From an uncultured Oleiphilus sp. (GTDB taxonomy: Bacteria > Pseudomonadota > Gammaproteobacteria > Pseudomonadales > Oleiphilaceae): a stretch of DNA of 41,047 nt. The DNA lies in NCBI GenBank assembly GCA_913020045.1, contig CAJWBE010000031.1, positions 1 through 41,047 on the forward strand, read 5' to 3'. Position numbers and translations under genes: made by a program. The stretch's first letter is position 1; each line of letters opens with the position of its first letter. Under the pieces are notes generated by a model. That model made no database searches, was not told the origin of the DNA, and saw only the letters and a list, made by a program, of their open reading frames with translations. Of the stretch, positions 8,255-17,474 are shown piece after piece.

Positions 8255-9835
8255 TTATTCCCACTCAATTGTGGCGGGCGGTTTTGATGAAACATCGTAG
8301 GTGACGCGCGAGACGCCCGATATTTCATTGATGATGCGGTTCGACACCAATTCCAAGAAGTCGTAAGGCAAATGTGCCCAACGAGCAGTCATGAAATCGA
8401 TCGTTTCTACGGCGCGCAATGCAATAACGTATTCATAGCGACGCGCATCACCGACCACACCCACAGATTTCACTGGCAAAAATACCGCGAAAGCCTGACT
8501 TGTCTTGTGGTACAAATCCGCATTGTGTAGCTCTTCAATAAAGATTGCATCCGCTTGACGCAACAAGTCTGCATACTCTTTCTTTACTTCACCTAATATA
8601 CGCACCCCGAGGCCCGGCCCTGGGAAAGGATGGCGATAAACCATGTCGTAAGGCAAGCCAAGCTCTAGACCTATCTTGCGAACTTCGTCTTTAAATAACT
8701 CACGCAAGGGCTCAACCAGCTTCAGTTTCATGTCTTCAGGCAAACCACCTACATTGTGATGAGATTTGATGACATGCGCTTTGCCTGTTTTTGAGGCCGC
8801 TGACTCAATGACATCAGGATAAATCGTGCCTTGCGCCAACCATTTAACGTTATCAATTTTGTTCGACTCTTCATCGAATACTTCAATAAAGGTGTTGCCG
8901 ATAATTTTACGCTTCGCTTCGGGGTCTGCTTCGCCAACTAGACGCGACAAAAACATGTCTGCCGCGTCGGCTCTGATAACTTTAACACCCATATTGTCGG
9001 CAAACATTTTCATCACTTGATCGCCTTCCTTGAGACGCAACAAGCCATTGTCGACAAACACACAGGTCAGTTGGTCACCAATTGCCTTATGCAACAACGC
9101 AGCAACGACAGACGAGTCGACGCCGCCAGATAAGCCCAACAAAACATGGTCACTCCCCACTTGCTCTCGCACCGTATTGATCGCATCTTCGACAATTTGT
9201 GCCGGTGTCCATAACGCATCGCTTTTCGCGATAGTCAGAACAAAATGCTCAAGGATACGTTTACCTTGCAGGGTATGCGTGACCTCTGGATGGAACTGAA
9301 CGCCATAAAAGTTCTTCTCAGCGTGATACATGCCAGCAATAGGACAAGATTCGGTCTTGGCCATCAACTCAAAACCATCAGGCATCGCCACGACTTTATC
9401 ACCATGACTCATCCATACATCCAGTAATGCAGAACCGTCTGCCCCGACATGGTCTTTAATATCCGCTAACAGCGCAGAGTCACCTGCTGCACTAATTTGT
9501 GCATAACCAAACTCATGCACTGGAGACCCTTCAACCTTACCTCCCAACTGCTCGGCCATGGTTTGCATGCCATAACAAATACCTAACACCGGAACACCTA
9601 TTTCAAAAACACTCTGCGGCGCTCTTGGCGTATTGTCGCCCGTCACCGACTCCGGCCCTCCAGCCAAAATAATCGCTTTTGGCTTATAGGCTTTGATCTC
9701 GTCATCATCCATATCGAACGCGCGAATTTCACAGAAAACACCTATTTCACGAACCCGGCGGGCAATCAACTGCGTGTATTGCGAGCCAAAATCAAGAATC
9801 AGTATGCGGTGAGCGTGAATATCAGTATGGGACAT
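8255..9835 (-). CDS. guaA: GMP synthase (glutamine-hydrolysing)
   Basis: A 526-residue enzyme converting XMP, glutamine and ATP to GMP, the last step of guanine nucleotide synthesis. The N-terminal class I glutamine amidotransferase has the nucleophile in GICYGMQ (Cys87) and the His/Glu pair in GVQFHPE. The ATP pyrophosphatase domain has the P-loop LSGGVDSS. The C-terminal dimerisation domain ends in PPATIEWE, the usual ending. I choose the internal ATG at 9835, which matches family length (about 525). The upstream ATG at 9886 would add 17 residues. Confidence 0.98.
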   Translation of the reverse strand: MSHTDIHAHRILILDFGSQYTQLIARRVREIGVFCEIRAFDMDDDEIKAYKPKAIILAGGPESVTGDNTPRAPQSVFEIGVPVLGICYGMQTMAEQLGGKVEGSPVHEFGYAQISAAGDSALLADIKDHVGADGSALLDVWMSHGDKVVAMPDGFELMAKTESCPIAGMYHAEKNFYGVQFHPEVTHTLQGKRILEHFVLTIAKSDALWTPAQIVEDAINTVREQVGSDHVLLGLSGGVDSSVVAALLHKAIGDQLTCVFVDNGLLRLKEGDQVMKMFADNMGVKVIRADAADMFLSRLVGEADPEAKRKIIGNTFIEVFDEESNKIDNVKWLAQGTIYPDVIESAASKTGKAHVIKSHHNVGGLPEDMKLKLVEPLRELFKDEVRKIGLELGLPYDMVYRHPFPGPGLGVRILGEVKKEYADLLRQADAIFIEELHNADLYHKTSQAFAVFLPVKSVGVVGDARRYEYVIALRAVETIDFMTARWAHLPYDFLELVSNRIINEISGVSRVTYDVSSKPPATIEWE

Positions 9836-9861
9836 AAGCGGTCTACTCAAATCGTTCGAAG

Positions 9862-9895
9862 TAAAAATAAAAGAAGGGCTCAGCAAGGGAGCCCT
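9862..9895 (-). terminator. Hairpin with T-rich tail between guaB and guaA (candidate attenuator)
   Basis: In the 136-base gap between the guaB stop and the guaA start, a perfect 7-bp stem (AGGGCTC / GAGCCCT, plus-strand 9875-9881 and 9889-9895) with a 7-base loop is followed, on the minus strand, by TTCTTTTATTTTT. This has the form of an intrinsic terminator. Because guaA is normally co-transcribed with guaB, partial readthrough (attenuation or differential expression) is the natural reading. Confidence 0.6.
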
Positions 9896-9971
9896 AGTGC
9901 AATAGAAAGTTCAATCAAAATCTGGACATTAGCTTAGATAAAGCCAATGCCTGACTGTTATATCCGCGCTC

Positions 9972-11441
9972 TTAGCCTGCGCGATAGTTAGGTGCTTCCT
10001 TCGTAATCGTCACATCATGCACATGGCTTTCTTTCATGCCTGCAGATGTAATGCGAATAAACTCCGGCTTGGTGCGCATTTCTTCGATGGTCGCACTGCC
10101 TGTGTAACCCATGCTTGAACGAAGACCGCCCATCAACTGATGAATAATCGCGGTCATCGGACCTTTACATGCTACTCGTCCCTCTATGCCTTCAGGAACA
10201 AGCTTGTCGACACCCGATTTAATATCTTGGAAGTAACGATCACTCGAACCCTGTGATTGCCCCATCGCACCCAACGAACCCATACCACGATATGCTTTAT
10301 AGCTACGCCCTTGATAGAGTTCTATTTCGCCCGGCGCTTCATCCGTACCCGCTAACAAACTACCAATCATTACCACGTTAGCGCCTGCTGCAATCGCTTT
10401 AGCAATATCGCCAGAAAAGCGAATACCGCCATCAGCAATCACTGGAATACCTTTACCTTTAAGCGCTTCAGCTACGTTCGCCACCGCTGAAATTTGGGGT
10501 ACACCAATACCCGCAATAATTCGCGTGGTACAAATAGATCCAGGACCAATCCCAACCTTCACACCGTCAGCACCCGCTTCGGCTAACGCCAATGCTGCTT
10601 CGCCTGTCGCGATGTTTCCACCAATTACTTCGACATCGGGATAAGTTTCTTTTACCCAACGCACACGATCGATCACGCCCTTAGAGTGCCCATGCGCCGT
10701 ATCGACAACAATGACATCGACGCCGGCCGCCACTAAGGCATCAACACGTTCAGCAGTGCCCTCACCTGTTCCTACCGCAGCACCAACCCGTAACTGACCA
10801 AATTGGTCTTTACACGCATTAGGGTAGTCTTGGGATTTTTGCATATCCTTAACTGTGACCAAGCCAGTCAACTCAAAGTCGTCATTCACGACAAGCACTT
10901 TTTCGATACGGTTTTTATGCAGAAGATCTCTAATCGTTTCGTTATCAACGCCTTCTTTAACCGTCACTAGCTTTTCTTTCGGTGTCATGATCTCAGACAC
11001 CAAGGTATCGAGGCGAGATTCGAAGCGAATATCACGCCCAGTCACAATACCGACAAGATCTTTGCCGTCGACAACAGGTAAACCGGAAATTTTATTGGCG
11101 GCAGTGATTTCAAGGACTTCACGAACGGTGTTCTTTGGAGAAACTGTGATCGGGTCTTTCACCACGCCACTCTCAAATTTCTTAACCGCGCGCACAGTGG
11201 CTGCTTGTTGCTCAGCCGTCATGTTTTTATGAATGATACCGATGCCGCCTTCTTGCGCCATTGCAATAGCCAGAGGCGCTTCGGTAACGGTATCCATCGC
11301 GGCAGAAACCAACGGCACATTCAAATTGATGTTGCGCGTAATGCGGGTCGCCAACGAGACTTGATTAGGAAGGATATCGGAATATCCGGGGATAAGTAGA
11401 ACGTCATCAAACGTCAGAGCGTCTTGAGCCATCCGCAACAT
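9972..11441 (-). CDS. guaB: IMP dehydrogenase
   Basis: A 489-residue enzyme oxidising IMP to XMP with NAD, the first committed step to GMP. The TIM barrel is interrupted by two CBS domains at about 93-200. The active-site loop reads GPGSICTTR with Cys304. The mobile flap region includes [10 protein letters not shown], and the C-terminal [13 protein letters not shown] is the usual ending. I start at the internal ATG 11441, six codons inside the longest frame, because AAGGTG lies at correct spacing before it while no site precedes the first ATG. The resulting N terminus ([16 protein letters not shown]) matches the family. Confidence 0.98.
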   Translation of the reverse strand: MLRMAQDALTFDDVLLIPGYSDILPNQVSLATRITRNINLNVPLVSAAMDTVTEAPLAIAMAQEGGIGIIHKNMTAEQQAATVRAVKKFESGVVKDPITVSPKNTVREVLEITAANKISGLPVVDGKDLVGIVTGRDIRFESRLDTLVSEIMTPKEKLVTVKEGVDNETIRDLLHKNRIEKVLVVNDDFELTGLVTVKDMQKSQDYPNACKDQFGQLRVGAAVGTGEGTAERVDALVAAGVDVIVVDTAHGHSKGVIDRVRWVKETYPDVEVIGGNIATGEAALALAEAGADGVKVGIGPGSICTTRIIAGIGVPQISAVANVAEALKGKGIPVIADGGIRFSGDIAKAIAAGANVVMIGSLLAGTDEAPGEIELYQGRSYKAYRGMGSLGAMGQSQGSSDRYFQDIKSGVDKLVPEGIEGRVACKGPMTAIIHQLMGGLRSSMGYTGSATIEEMRTKPEFIRITSAGMKESHVHDVTITKEAPNYRAG

Positions 11442-11477
11442 TAGGTTCACCTTTGCCATGTCGAGAAAAAGCGCCTA

Positions 11478-11507
11478 ATTATACAGACCATAAAAGCACC
11501 CTGTAAA
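11478..11507 (-). promoter_or_regulatory. Sigma-70-type promoter for guaB
   Basis: On the minus strand TTTACA (plus 11502-11507) and TATAAT (plus 11478-11483) are separated by 18 bases. The perfect -10 lies 36 bases upstream of the guaB start. It is the best promoter match I found in the window and would drive guaB and probably guaA and tadA. Confidence 0.75.
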
Positions 11508-11663
11508 ACGCTATTTGCATTGCGTAAAGTATTTTTCAGTCATTTCGATAGCGTTCACCAGCCATTCCCACGAAATTGACTCAGTTGAGCCGTTCTATTT
11601 CCCTTGTAAGGCGCCCCAGTATTCGATAGTTTTAGCGGCCAACACAATGGACCCATACTGACT

Positions 11664-13049
11664 GTGACCGATTTTCGAATTTCCAAAGCTGGCACCCCAT
11701 CTCGCGCCGCTGCGCCCGGGACTGACGCTTTGAGACAAAACAAAGCCATTACCGTCAGCGAGCTTAATCGCCAAGTAAAGCGCCTCTTGGAGACGAGCTA
11801 CAACCATGTATGGGTTTCGGGCGAGCTCTCTAGCTTCGCTCGACCCGGTTCGGGCCATTGGTACTTTTCGCTCAAAGACGACCGCGCACAAATACGCTGC
11901 GCCATGTTCAAAGGCTTTAACCAACGCCTGAAGTTTCAGCCAAAAGAAGGTGACCAAGTCATTATTCGCGCCAAGGCCAGTCTTTACGAAGGCCGTGGCG
12001 ATTATCAGCTAATTGTCGAGGACATGGAGCCCGCCGGGCTTGGTCAGCTACAAGCCGCTTTCGAAGCACTTAAACTCAAACTTTCACAAGAAGGTTTGTT
12101 CGATCCGGCGGCCAAAAAACCACTACCTAAAATGGCACGTAAAGTTGCTGTCGTCACGTCCGCAACCGGCGCCGTCATTCACGATATTATCACCGTCTGT
12201 CAGAAGCGCTTCCCTGCATTAGATATCGTTCTTTTACCGGTTCGAGTGCAAGGCGATGGCTCAGCAGAGGAAGTGGCAAGTGCAATCGAGTTCGTCAACA
12301 CCCATCAACTTGCCGACGTGATGATTGTCGGTCGCGGAGGCGGCTCACTCGAAGACTTATGGGCCTTTAATGAAGAGGTGGTTGCCAGAGCGATTTACGC
12401 CAGCACCATACCCGTTGTAAGCGCTGTCGGACATGAAGTCGATTACACCATTGCAGACCTTGTCGCAGACTATCGCGCCGCGACACCTTCCGCTGCCGCA
12501 GAAGCCATCACGCCAGATCAATTTGAGCTCATGCAGCATATCGACCAGCAACAACGGCGCTTACAGTTTGTGTTTGATAATGCGCTCCAGCGCTTGCAGC
12601 AACGACTCAATAACAATGCCCAGCGACTCGTCAGCCCGCAGCAAGCGCTTGCGGACAAAGCCTCCAGAATTGTCGAGCTAAAACAAAGACTCGAACAACG
12701 ACTAAAAACAACCCTGCAATTTGCGCAACAAACGGCTCAAAGCCAATACAATGCCTTGTTACAGTTCAATCCGCAGCAGCAGCTCGGATTTAGACAAGAC
12801 CATGTCGCAAACTTACAGCGCCGCTTACATGACGGCCAACAAAAACAGCTCAACGAACAAAAACATCGGTTATCGATTGCGGCTCAAACACTACACACAG
12901 CCAGCCCTCTCGCGACCTTGGGCCGCGGTTACTCTATCACCCAAAACGCGCAGCAGGACGTTATTCGAAACCCTGAACAAGTATCAGCAGGCGAAACGCT
13001 AACCGTGCGCTTGCAAGAAGGACAGCTGCGTTGCCAAGTGGTGGACTAG
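11664..13049 (+). CDS. xseA: Exodeoxyribonuclease VII large subunit
   Basis: The 461-residue catalytic subunit of ExoVII, which with XseB degrades single-stranded DNA to oligonucleotides. The N-terminal OB fold (about 30-125) includes WVSGELSSF and GHWYFSLKDD. The catalytic domain has ATGAVIHDI, GRGGGSLEDLWAFNEE and GHEVDYTIADLVADYRA, with the conserved TPSAAAE. The C-terminal third (about 280-400) is a Gln-rich coiled coil, and RGYS marks the end domain. The start is GTG without an obvious ribosome site; the upstream ATG at 11647 hits a stop at once. The gene is divergent from guaB, as in many gammaproteobacteria. Confidence 0.96.
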   Translation: MTDFRISKAGTPSRAAAPGTDALRQNKAITVSELNRQVKRLLETSYNHVWVSGELSSFARPGSGHWYFSLKDDRAQIRCAMFKGFNQRLKFQPKEGDQVIIRAKASLYEGRGDYQLIVEDMEPAGLGQLQAAFEALKLKLSQEGLFDPAAKKPLPKMARKVAVVTSATGAVIHDIITVCQKRFPALDIVLLPVRVQGDGSAEEVASAIEFVNTHQLADVMIVGRGGGSLEDLWAFNEEVVARAIYASTIPVVSAVGHEVDYTIADLVADYRAATPSAAAEAITPDQFELMQHIDQQQRRLQFVFDNALQRLQQRLNNNAQRLVSPQQALADKASRIVELKQRLEQRLKTTLQFAQQTAQSQYNALLQFNPQQQLGFRQDHVANLQRRLHDGQQKQLNEQKHRLSIAAQTLHTASPLATLGRGYSITQNAQQDVIRNPEQVSAGETLTVRLQEGQLRCQVVD

Positions 13050-13103
13050 CCCTGCGCTCAAGCTATAAATTGTAAGACGCCGTATTGAGAGGTTTGTTGC
13101 CCC

Positions 13104-13520
13104 ATGAGTATCCCTTTCACCCTACTCGCAGACATCGTGCTAATCATTCACGCGCTATTTATTGCCTTCATTGTATGCGGTGCGTTGCTGATTATTCTAG
13201 GCGGACTAAAGCAGTGGCGGTGGGTTCGAAACCCTTTGTTCAGGTGGTCTCACTTGATCGGCATTATCTTTGTTGCTGCGCAGTCGTGGTTAGGCATGAT
13301 GTGCCCACTGACAACCCTAGAAATAGAATTACGACTAGTCGCCGGAGACAGCTTGTATACGGGGAGTTTTATTCAATATTGGCTGCAAGAAATCATTTAT
13401 TTCACGGCGCCAACATGGGTGTTTACGAGCGCCTATACTACTTTTGGTTTTCTGGTCTTGATAGCATGGATAGTGCTGCCGCCGCGTCAGTTTGGCAAAG
13501 AGGCAGCAGACGTAACCTGA
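13104..13520 (+). CDS. DUF2784 family membrane protein
   Basis: A 138-residue integral membrane protein with about four hydrophobic segments (near 8-30, 48-66, 92-104 and 108-126). The marks of the DUF2784 family are the N-terminal LLADIVLIIHALFIAFIV, the basic segment with an arginine-tryptophan loop (QWRWVRNP), and the GMMCPLTTLE motif in the middle. The function of the family is unknown. It follows xseA by 54 bases on the same strand and may be co-transcribed. It is convergent with the J-domain gene, 29 bases away. Confidence 0.8.
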   Translation: MSIPFTLLADIVLIIHALFIAFIVCGALLIILGGLKQWRWVRNPLFRWSHLIGIIFVAAQSWLGMMCPLTTLEIELRLVAGDSLYTGSFIQYWLQEIIYFTAPTWVFTSAYTTFGFLVLIAWIVLPPRQFGKEAADVT

Positions 13521-13549
13521 CTTGAACCTAAAGCTCTCACACACCAACA

Positions 13550-14044
13550 CTAACTGAGTAGCAAGTCCTTTGCTTCGTTAATGCGCGCGGCCAAGTAATC
13601 ATTTCCACCACGGTCCGGGTGTAACTTCTGAATAAGTTTTCGGTGCGCATCGACGATCTCCTCTTTCGTCGCCCCTGCCGCTAAACCTAGAACCTGAAGG
13701 GCCTCATCGCGGGACAGCGCTGAACTTTTTGAAGCCGAAGAGCTTCCGCCACCCTGTTCCTTACCCGCACTGTCACCTTTGCTTTGCTTATAAAAGCGTC
13801 GCAAGACTGGAATATAGCGCAGCACTGGCAAGATCCGTCTGGCAAATGGCAGCATGGCCGCCACGACCGCCGCGATAACATGCAGGCGCCCCGTCACGGT
13901 TAGCATGATAATTCCCGCAAATAGGATCGAAAATAAGAACCAAAACCAGAACTTCTTTTGGCCCGCGGGATTGAGGCCACGAAAGTGACGTAACAACAGA
14001 TACAAACCCAATACTGCGGCGACGAGAATAACGATACGAATCAA
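13550..14044 (-). CDS. Membrane-anchored J-domain protein (DnaJ/Pam18-like)
   Basis: A 164-residue protein with hydrophobic segments near 3-18 and 33-70, a basic linker, a low-complexity Gly/Ser stretch (about 97-108), and a short C-terminal J domain with HPD at 142-144 in LIQKLHPDRGG. The C-terminal placement and membrane anchor are like mitochondrial Pam18/Tim14 and its bacterial relatives. It should stimulate DnaK ATPase at the inner membrane; clients are unknown. It sits 39 bases downstream of the CoA lyase gene on the same strand. Confidence 0.85.
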   Translation of the reverse strand: MIRIVILVAAVLGLYLLLRHFRGLNPAGQKKFWFWFLFSILFAGIIMLTVTGRLHVIAAVVAAMLPFARRILPVLRYIPVLRRFYKQSKGDSAGKEQGGGSSSASKSSALSRDEALQVLGLAAGATKEEIVDAHRKLIQKLHPDRGGNDYLAARINEAKDLLLS

Positions 14045-14083
14045 ACGTCTGCTCCCCTTAGGAGTTCAAAATGGCTTACTTTC

Positions 14084-14968
14084 TTAAAGCCCTAATTTCT
14101 GGGCGTTATGCAATAACTCACGCGCCCTTTCTACCACCGGTAAATCAATCATCTTACCTTTAAACTCGACTGCGCCTTTGCCCGCCGCCAAACCTTCTTC
14201 AAAAGCTTTCACTAAGCCCTTCGCATCAGCAACATCTTCAGCCGAGGGTGTTAATACATCATTCAGCACTTCGACTTGTTTCGGATGAATACAAAATGCC
14301 CCAACAAAACCAAGTTGCTTAGCAAACTCTATCGTCCCTCTAAATGCGTCAATATCACTGTAGTCCGCAATTGAGCCTGGGAAACCTAAAGGCACAATAT
14401 TCGCACGACGACATGCAAACGCCACCATCTGATTGGGCAACAGCAAAGTTTGCGGCAGAGGCATCATGCCGGCAGTCGCGGAAAAATCTTCAGAGCCCAG
14501 CGTCATCGCCACCACACGAGGGTGAGACGAGGCAATTTCGTCAAGCACCGGCAGCGCATCGACGGACTCAATCATCGCGATAATAGAAGTACTCCCGTAA
14601 ACCATGCCCCGTTCACGCTCTAGCATATCGATTCGTTCCGCCAAGCGCGCCACTTGAGCCGCCGACTCAACTTTAGGGATCACAATCGCCTTCACTGCCG
14701 GATCAATCGACGCATCTAAATCTAGTAACGCCAGTTCTTCCACCAGATTAATTCGAACTAACGCACCCGCGCCGTTCTTGCTCACCGTATTCGCTGCGGG
14801 AATAACACAAGTGCGCGCCAACTCTTTTTGAGCCAATGGCACACTATCTTCTAAATCAAGAATGTAAGCATCAGCCCCGCGGGTATGCGCTTTCTCAACA
14901 AATTTGTCGATATGGACAGGCAAAAACAACGCAGAGCGCCAGCCCGGATAGGATAATTTTTCGTTCAT
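14084..14968 (-). CDS. HpcH/HpaI-family CoA-ester lyase, probable citramalyl-CoA lyase
   Basis: A 294-residue CitE-like TIM-barrel lyase. The signature GADAYILDLEDSVP is at 31-44. The Mg ligands are probably Glu134 (AMIES) and Asp161 (GSED), and an arginine in LVRIN (Arg72) sits where the carboxylate is bound. It differs from the EMC-type malyl/methylmalyl-CoA lyases (Mcl1) in this region and is nearer to citrate lyase beta-like and citramalyl-CoA lyases. It is the third gene after mct and the mesaconyl-C4-CoA hydratase candidate, so cleavage of citramalyl-CoA to pyruvate and acetyl-CoA is the best inference. Other beta-hydroxyacyl-CoA substrates are possible. Confidence 0.75.
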   Translation of the reverse strand: MNEKLSYPGWRSALFLPVHIDKFVEKAHTRGADAYILDLEDSVPLAQKELARTCVIPAANTVSKNGAGALVRINLVEELALLDLDASIDPAVKAIVIPKVESAAQVARLAERIDMLERERGMVYGSTSIIAMIESVDALPVLDEIASSHPRVVAMTLGSEDFSATAGMMPLPQTLLLPNQMVAFACRRANIVPLGFPGSIADYSDIDAFRGTIEFAKQLGFVGAFCIHPKQVEVLNDVLTPSAEDVADAKGLVKAFEEGLAAGKGAVEFKGKMIDLPVVERARELLHNAQKLGL

Positions 14969-15077
14969 AAGTTCTTACTCATCACTTTTGCTCACGGGCC
15001 ACGACCAACGAGCACTTGTTCGAATTCACATTAGAGCCAAATAATTTCAAGCCTTATATCCGCTAAGGTTAACGACC

Positions 15078-15938
15078 TTAAGCCGCCAGCTCTGCCTTGA
15101 TACTCATACAGATAAAACCGTCCGCATCACTGGACCAAAGCGCAAGCGCATTACCGTCTACTTTGGCGGACACATCAAACGACTGATTATCAAACGTCGG
15201 GCGCATCGCGCGAAACTTGAAGGACTTAATCTGGCGATCGGACAAAGCCGTTCGCTGCAGCTGCAACAACAGTGTCACTAACAAAGGACCATGCACAACC
15301 AGCGCCGGATACAGCTCTTCCGCTACCGCATAATCGCGATCGTAATGAATACGGTGCCCGTTATAGGTCAGCGCTGAAAAGCGATACAACAACACAGGGT
15401 CTGGCGTGATGACCTGCGTGACATCATGCTCCGTCGGCGCTTCTTTTCCCGGCGGCAAGGCAAGCGGGCCATCGTTTGACACGGGCTGTTCACGGTACAC
15501 TATATTTTGCACTTGAGAGATACATAGCTCGTCGCGTTGAAAAATCTCATGACGCACATTCACAAACACCAAAGTTCCAGTACTACCTGACTTGAGGTCC
15601 ACGGACTCAATCGTGCTAATCCTAGTGGCAGGTTCTCCAATCACAATGGCACGCATTGATTCAACTTCACCTGCCGCCCACATACGTCGGGGGAGCGGAA
15701 CGGGCGGTAAAAAGCCACCCTTAGCGGGGTGCCCATCAACACCGGTTTCATCACTTCTTGGAGTTGCTAAGAAATACATCCATTCCCAAAACAAAGGCAA
15801 GTCGTCGCCTTTCTCGGGTAAAGTATCACTATTCAAAGCCGCGGCTAATGCCCGCGCTGGAAACAAAGTAATATCGTCAACGCAAGTCTCTTGTTTGCCA
15901 ACCCACTCTTGAAGAAAACCAATATCAATATCCGTCAT
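15078..15938 (-). CDS. Probable mesaconyl-C4-CoA hydratase (MaoC/FAS1-like dehydratase fold)
   Basis: A 286-residue double hotdog hydratase. The N-terminal half is the FAS1-like dehydratase type, with FLPPVPLPRRMWAAGE (76-91). The C-terminal half carries the hydratase active site, seen as YNGHRIHYD (192-200) with Asp and His, then VVHGPLL (214-220). Length and architecture fit the Meh enzyme of the 3-hydroxypropionate bi-cycle, which hydrates mesaconyl-C4-CoA to (S)-citramalyl-CoA. It lies between mct and the CoA lyase on the same strand. Mch, the mesaconyl-C1-CoA hydratase of the EMC pathway, is a related fold but longer (about 340-350 residues by recollection), so I favour Meh without excluding a Mch-like activity. 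Confidence 0.75.
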   Translation of the reverse strand: MTDIDIGFLQEWVGKQETCVDDITLFPARALAAALNSDTLPEKGDDLPLFWEWMYFLATPRSDETGVDGHPAKGGFLPPVPLPRRMWAAGEVESMRAIVIGEPATRISTIESVDLKSGSTGTLVFVNVRHEIFQRDELCISQVQNIVYREQPVSNDGPLALPPGKEAPTEHDVTQVITPDPVLLYRFSALTYNGHRIHYDRDYAVAEELYPALVVHGPLLVTLLLQLQRTALSDRQIKSFKFRAMRPTFDNQSFDVSAKVDGNALALWSSDADGFICMSIKAELAA

Positions 15939-16032
15939 GGTTCAGTCATGTCCTAAAATTTGATTCAAACTCGTAAAGGGCAATCGGAACACGCACCCAT
16001 TACTCTATGATTTTTTGATAGTGCGATCGTAC

Positions 16033-17253
16033 TTACTCTTCAGCCGGCCCCGCCACCACGCCAGCATCATGCAATTTTCCTATTTCAGGAGCTGTCAGTC
16101 CGACAACATCTGCCAGCACCTCATCCGTATCCGCCCCCAACAATGGTGCGGGACGCGCTGGCTGACGTTCAAACTCAGAGAAGTCCCAAGGTGCGCCGGC
16201 GGCCAAGTATGAACCGACTCCCGGCTGCTCTATTTCATTAAACATAGGATTTGCTGCGGAGCATTCAACATCACTATCTACCATTTCCTTAACGCTTTGA
16301 TAGCGGCTCCAGCAGACACCCTGCTCGTTAAATCGCTGCGTGATCTCGGCGTAAGATTTACTCGAAATATACTGACCAAACAGCGCCGATATCTCATCGC
16401 GCGACTCAAAACGGTCTCCTTCTGAACGAAAGTTTCGCCCCAACTTCTCTGCCAAGTCAGACATTGCTTGCGCGGTGTTTGTTGCATCACACAAAGCCTT
16501 CCACTGACGCCCAGTCAAGCCAATCACCATCACGCGCTCACCGTCACTAGTAACGAAGTCTCGCCCAAAAGCCCCAAACAAATAATTGCCATAACGCGGC
16601 CGTTCAAGCCCGAGCTGCGCTTCGGCAATAAAACCTAAATGTCCCATCACAGCTCGCGCGGCGTCAGCCAGTGCCAATTTAATATGCTGACCATTCCCGG
16701 TGCGGCGGCGATGACGTTCTGCCGCCAAAAGGCCTACTGCCGCCATTTGTCCGGTAACTAAATCCCATGCGGGCAAAACGTGGTTTGTCGGCGACGTGGA
16801 ATCTGAAGGCCCTGTTAAGAATGGCAAGCCAATGGCGGGGTTAACCGTGTAGTCAACCGCCGAGCCACCATGGCGGTCGCCTTGAACCGTTAACTGAATC
16901 AAATCGCTGCGTCGTGCCGTCAATTCTTCAAATGACAACCACCCTTTGGGTGGGAAATTAGTCAGTAGCATTCCTGCGTCTTCACCCGGACCTGTGATAA
17001 TTTCTTTGGCCAATTCAGACCCTTCTTCTGAGCGAAAATTTAAGGCCACAGAACGCTTGGACTTGTTTAAACCCGCCCAAAATAAACTGACATTATCTGG
17101 CGTCACCGGCCAACGGCGATAATCCAACCCGCCGCCAATGTTATCAATACGGACAACGTCTGCGCCCAACTGCGCTAGGGTCATGCCCCCTAAAGGCGCC
17201 GCTACAAATGCAGAAGCTTCCACCACTCGCATTCCCGACAGTATTTCATTCAT
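16033..17253 (-). CDS. mct: Mesaconyl-CoA C1-C4 CoA transferase (2-methylfumaryl-CoA isomerase)
   Basis: A 406-residue class III (CaiB/BaiF/Frc) CoA transferase. Its N terminus, GMRVVEASAFVAAPLGGMTL followed by GADVVRIDNIGGGLDYRRWP, is almost what I recall for Chloroflexus Mct, including the SLFWAGLNKSKRS segment and the C-terminal GLTAPEIGKLHD. The predicted catalytic aspartate is Asp164 in LPAWDLVTGQM. Mct moves CoA within one molecule from C1 to C4 of mesaconyl-CoA without a free acid intermediate. The ATG is preceded by AGGGAA. It is first in a leftward set with the hydratase and lyase, and is divergent from the oxidoreductase gene at 17475. Confidence 0.9.
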   Translation of the reverse strand: MNEILSGMRVVEASAFVAAPLGGMTLAQLGADVVRIDNIGGGLDYRRWPVTPDNVSLFWAGLNKSKRSVALNFRSEEGSELAKEIITGPGEDAGMLLTNFPPKGWLSFEELTARRSDLIQLTVQGDRHGGSAVDYTVNPAIGLPFLTGPSDSTSPTNHVLPAWDLVTGQMAAVGLLAAERHRRRTGNGQHIKLALADAARAVMGHLGFIAEAQLGLERPRYGNYLFGAFGRDFVTSDGERVMVIGLTGRQWKALCDATNTAQAMSDLAEKLGRNFRSEGDRFESRDEISALFGQYISSKSYAEITQRFNEQGVCWSRYQSVKEMVDSDVECSAANPMFNEIEQPGVGSYLAAGAPWDFSEFERQPARPAPLLGADTDEVLADVVGLTAPEIGKLHDAGVVAGPAEE

Positions 17254-17474
17254 GAATTTTCCCTGCTAAGCACGTTTCTTGTTATTTTGAAGACTAAACG
17301 CCGACGCTTGGTCGACCTATTGACGATCAGATAAACGGGCAAAGGATAAACCAGTGGCTGCCTTAAATCTAGCAAACAGCTTGGCGTCGCAACTTGCACA
17401 CAACTCGTCTCTAATCCATCGCCATGGTATATTCAAAGTGTCCCGACAACCAATAAAAAGAGCATAATCACGAC
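17254..17474. promoter_or_regulatory. Divergent promoter region of the mct operon and the oxidoreductase gene
   Basis: This 221-base non-coding spacer lies between divergent genes and must contain the mct operon promoter. I see no strong -35/-10 pair and no copy of the TGTAAA-GCG-TTTACA palindrome found upstream of mcd, so shared regulation by that site is not supported here. Confidence 0.4.

Noticed and set aside
13220-13240. GGTTCGAAACCC resembling a tRNA T-arm
   Set aside because: It lies inside the DUF2784 coding frame and no cloverleaf forms around it.
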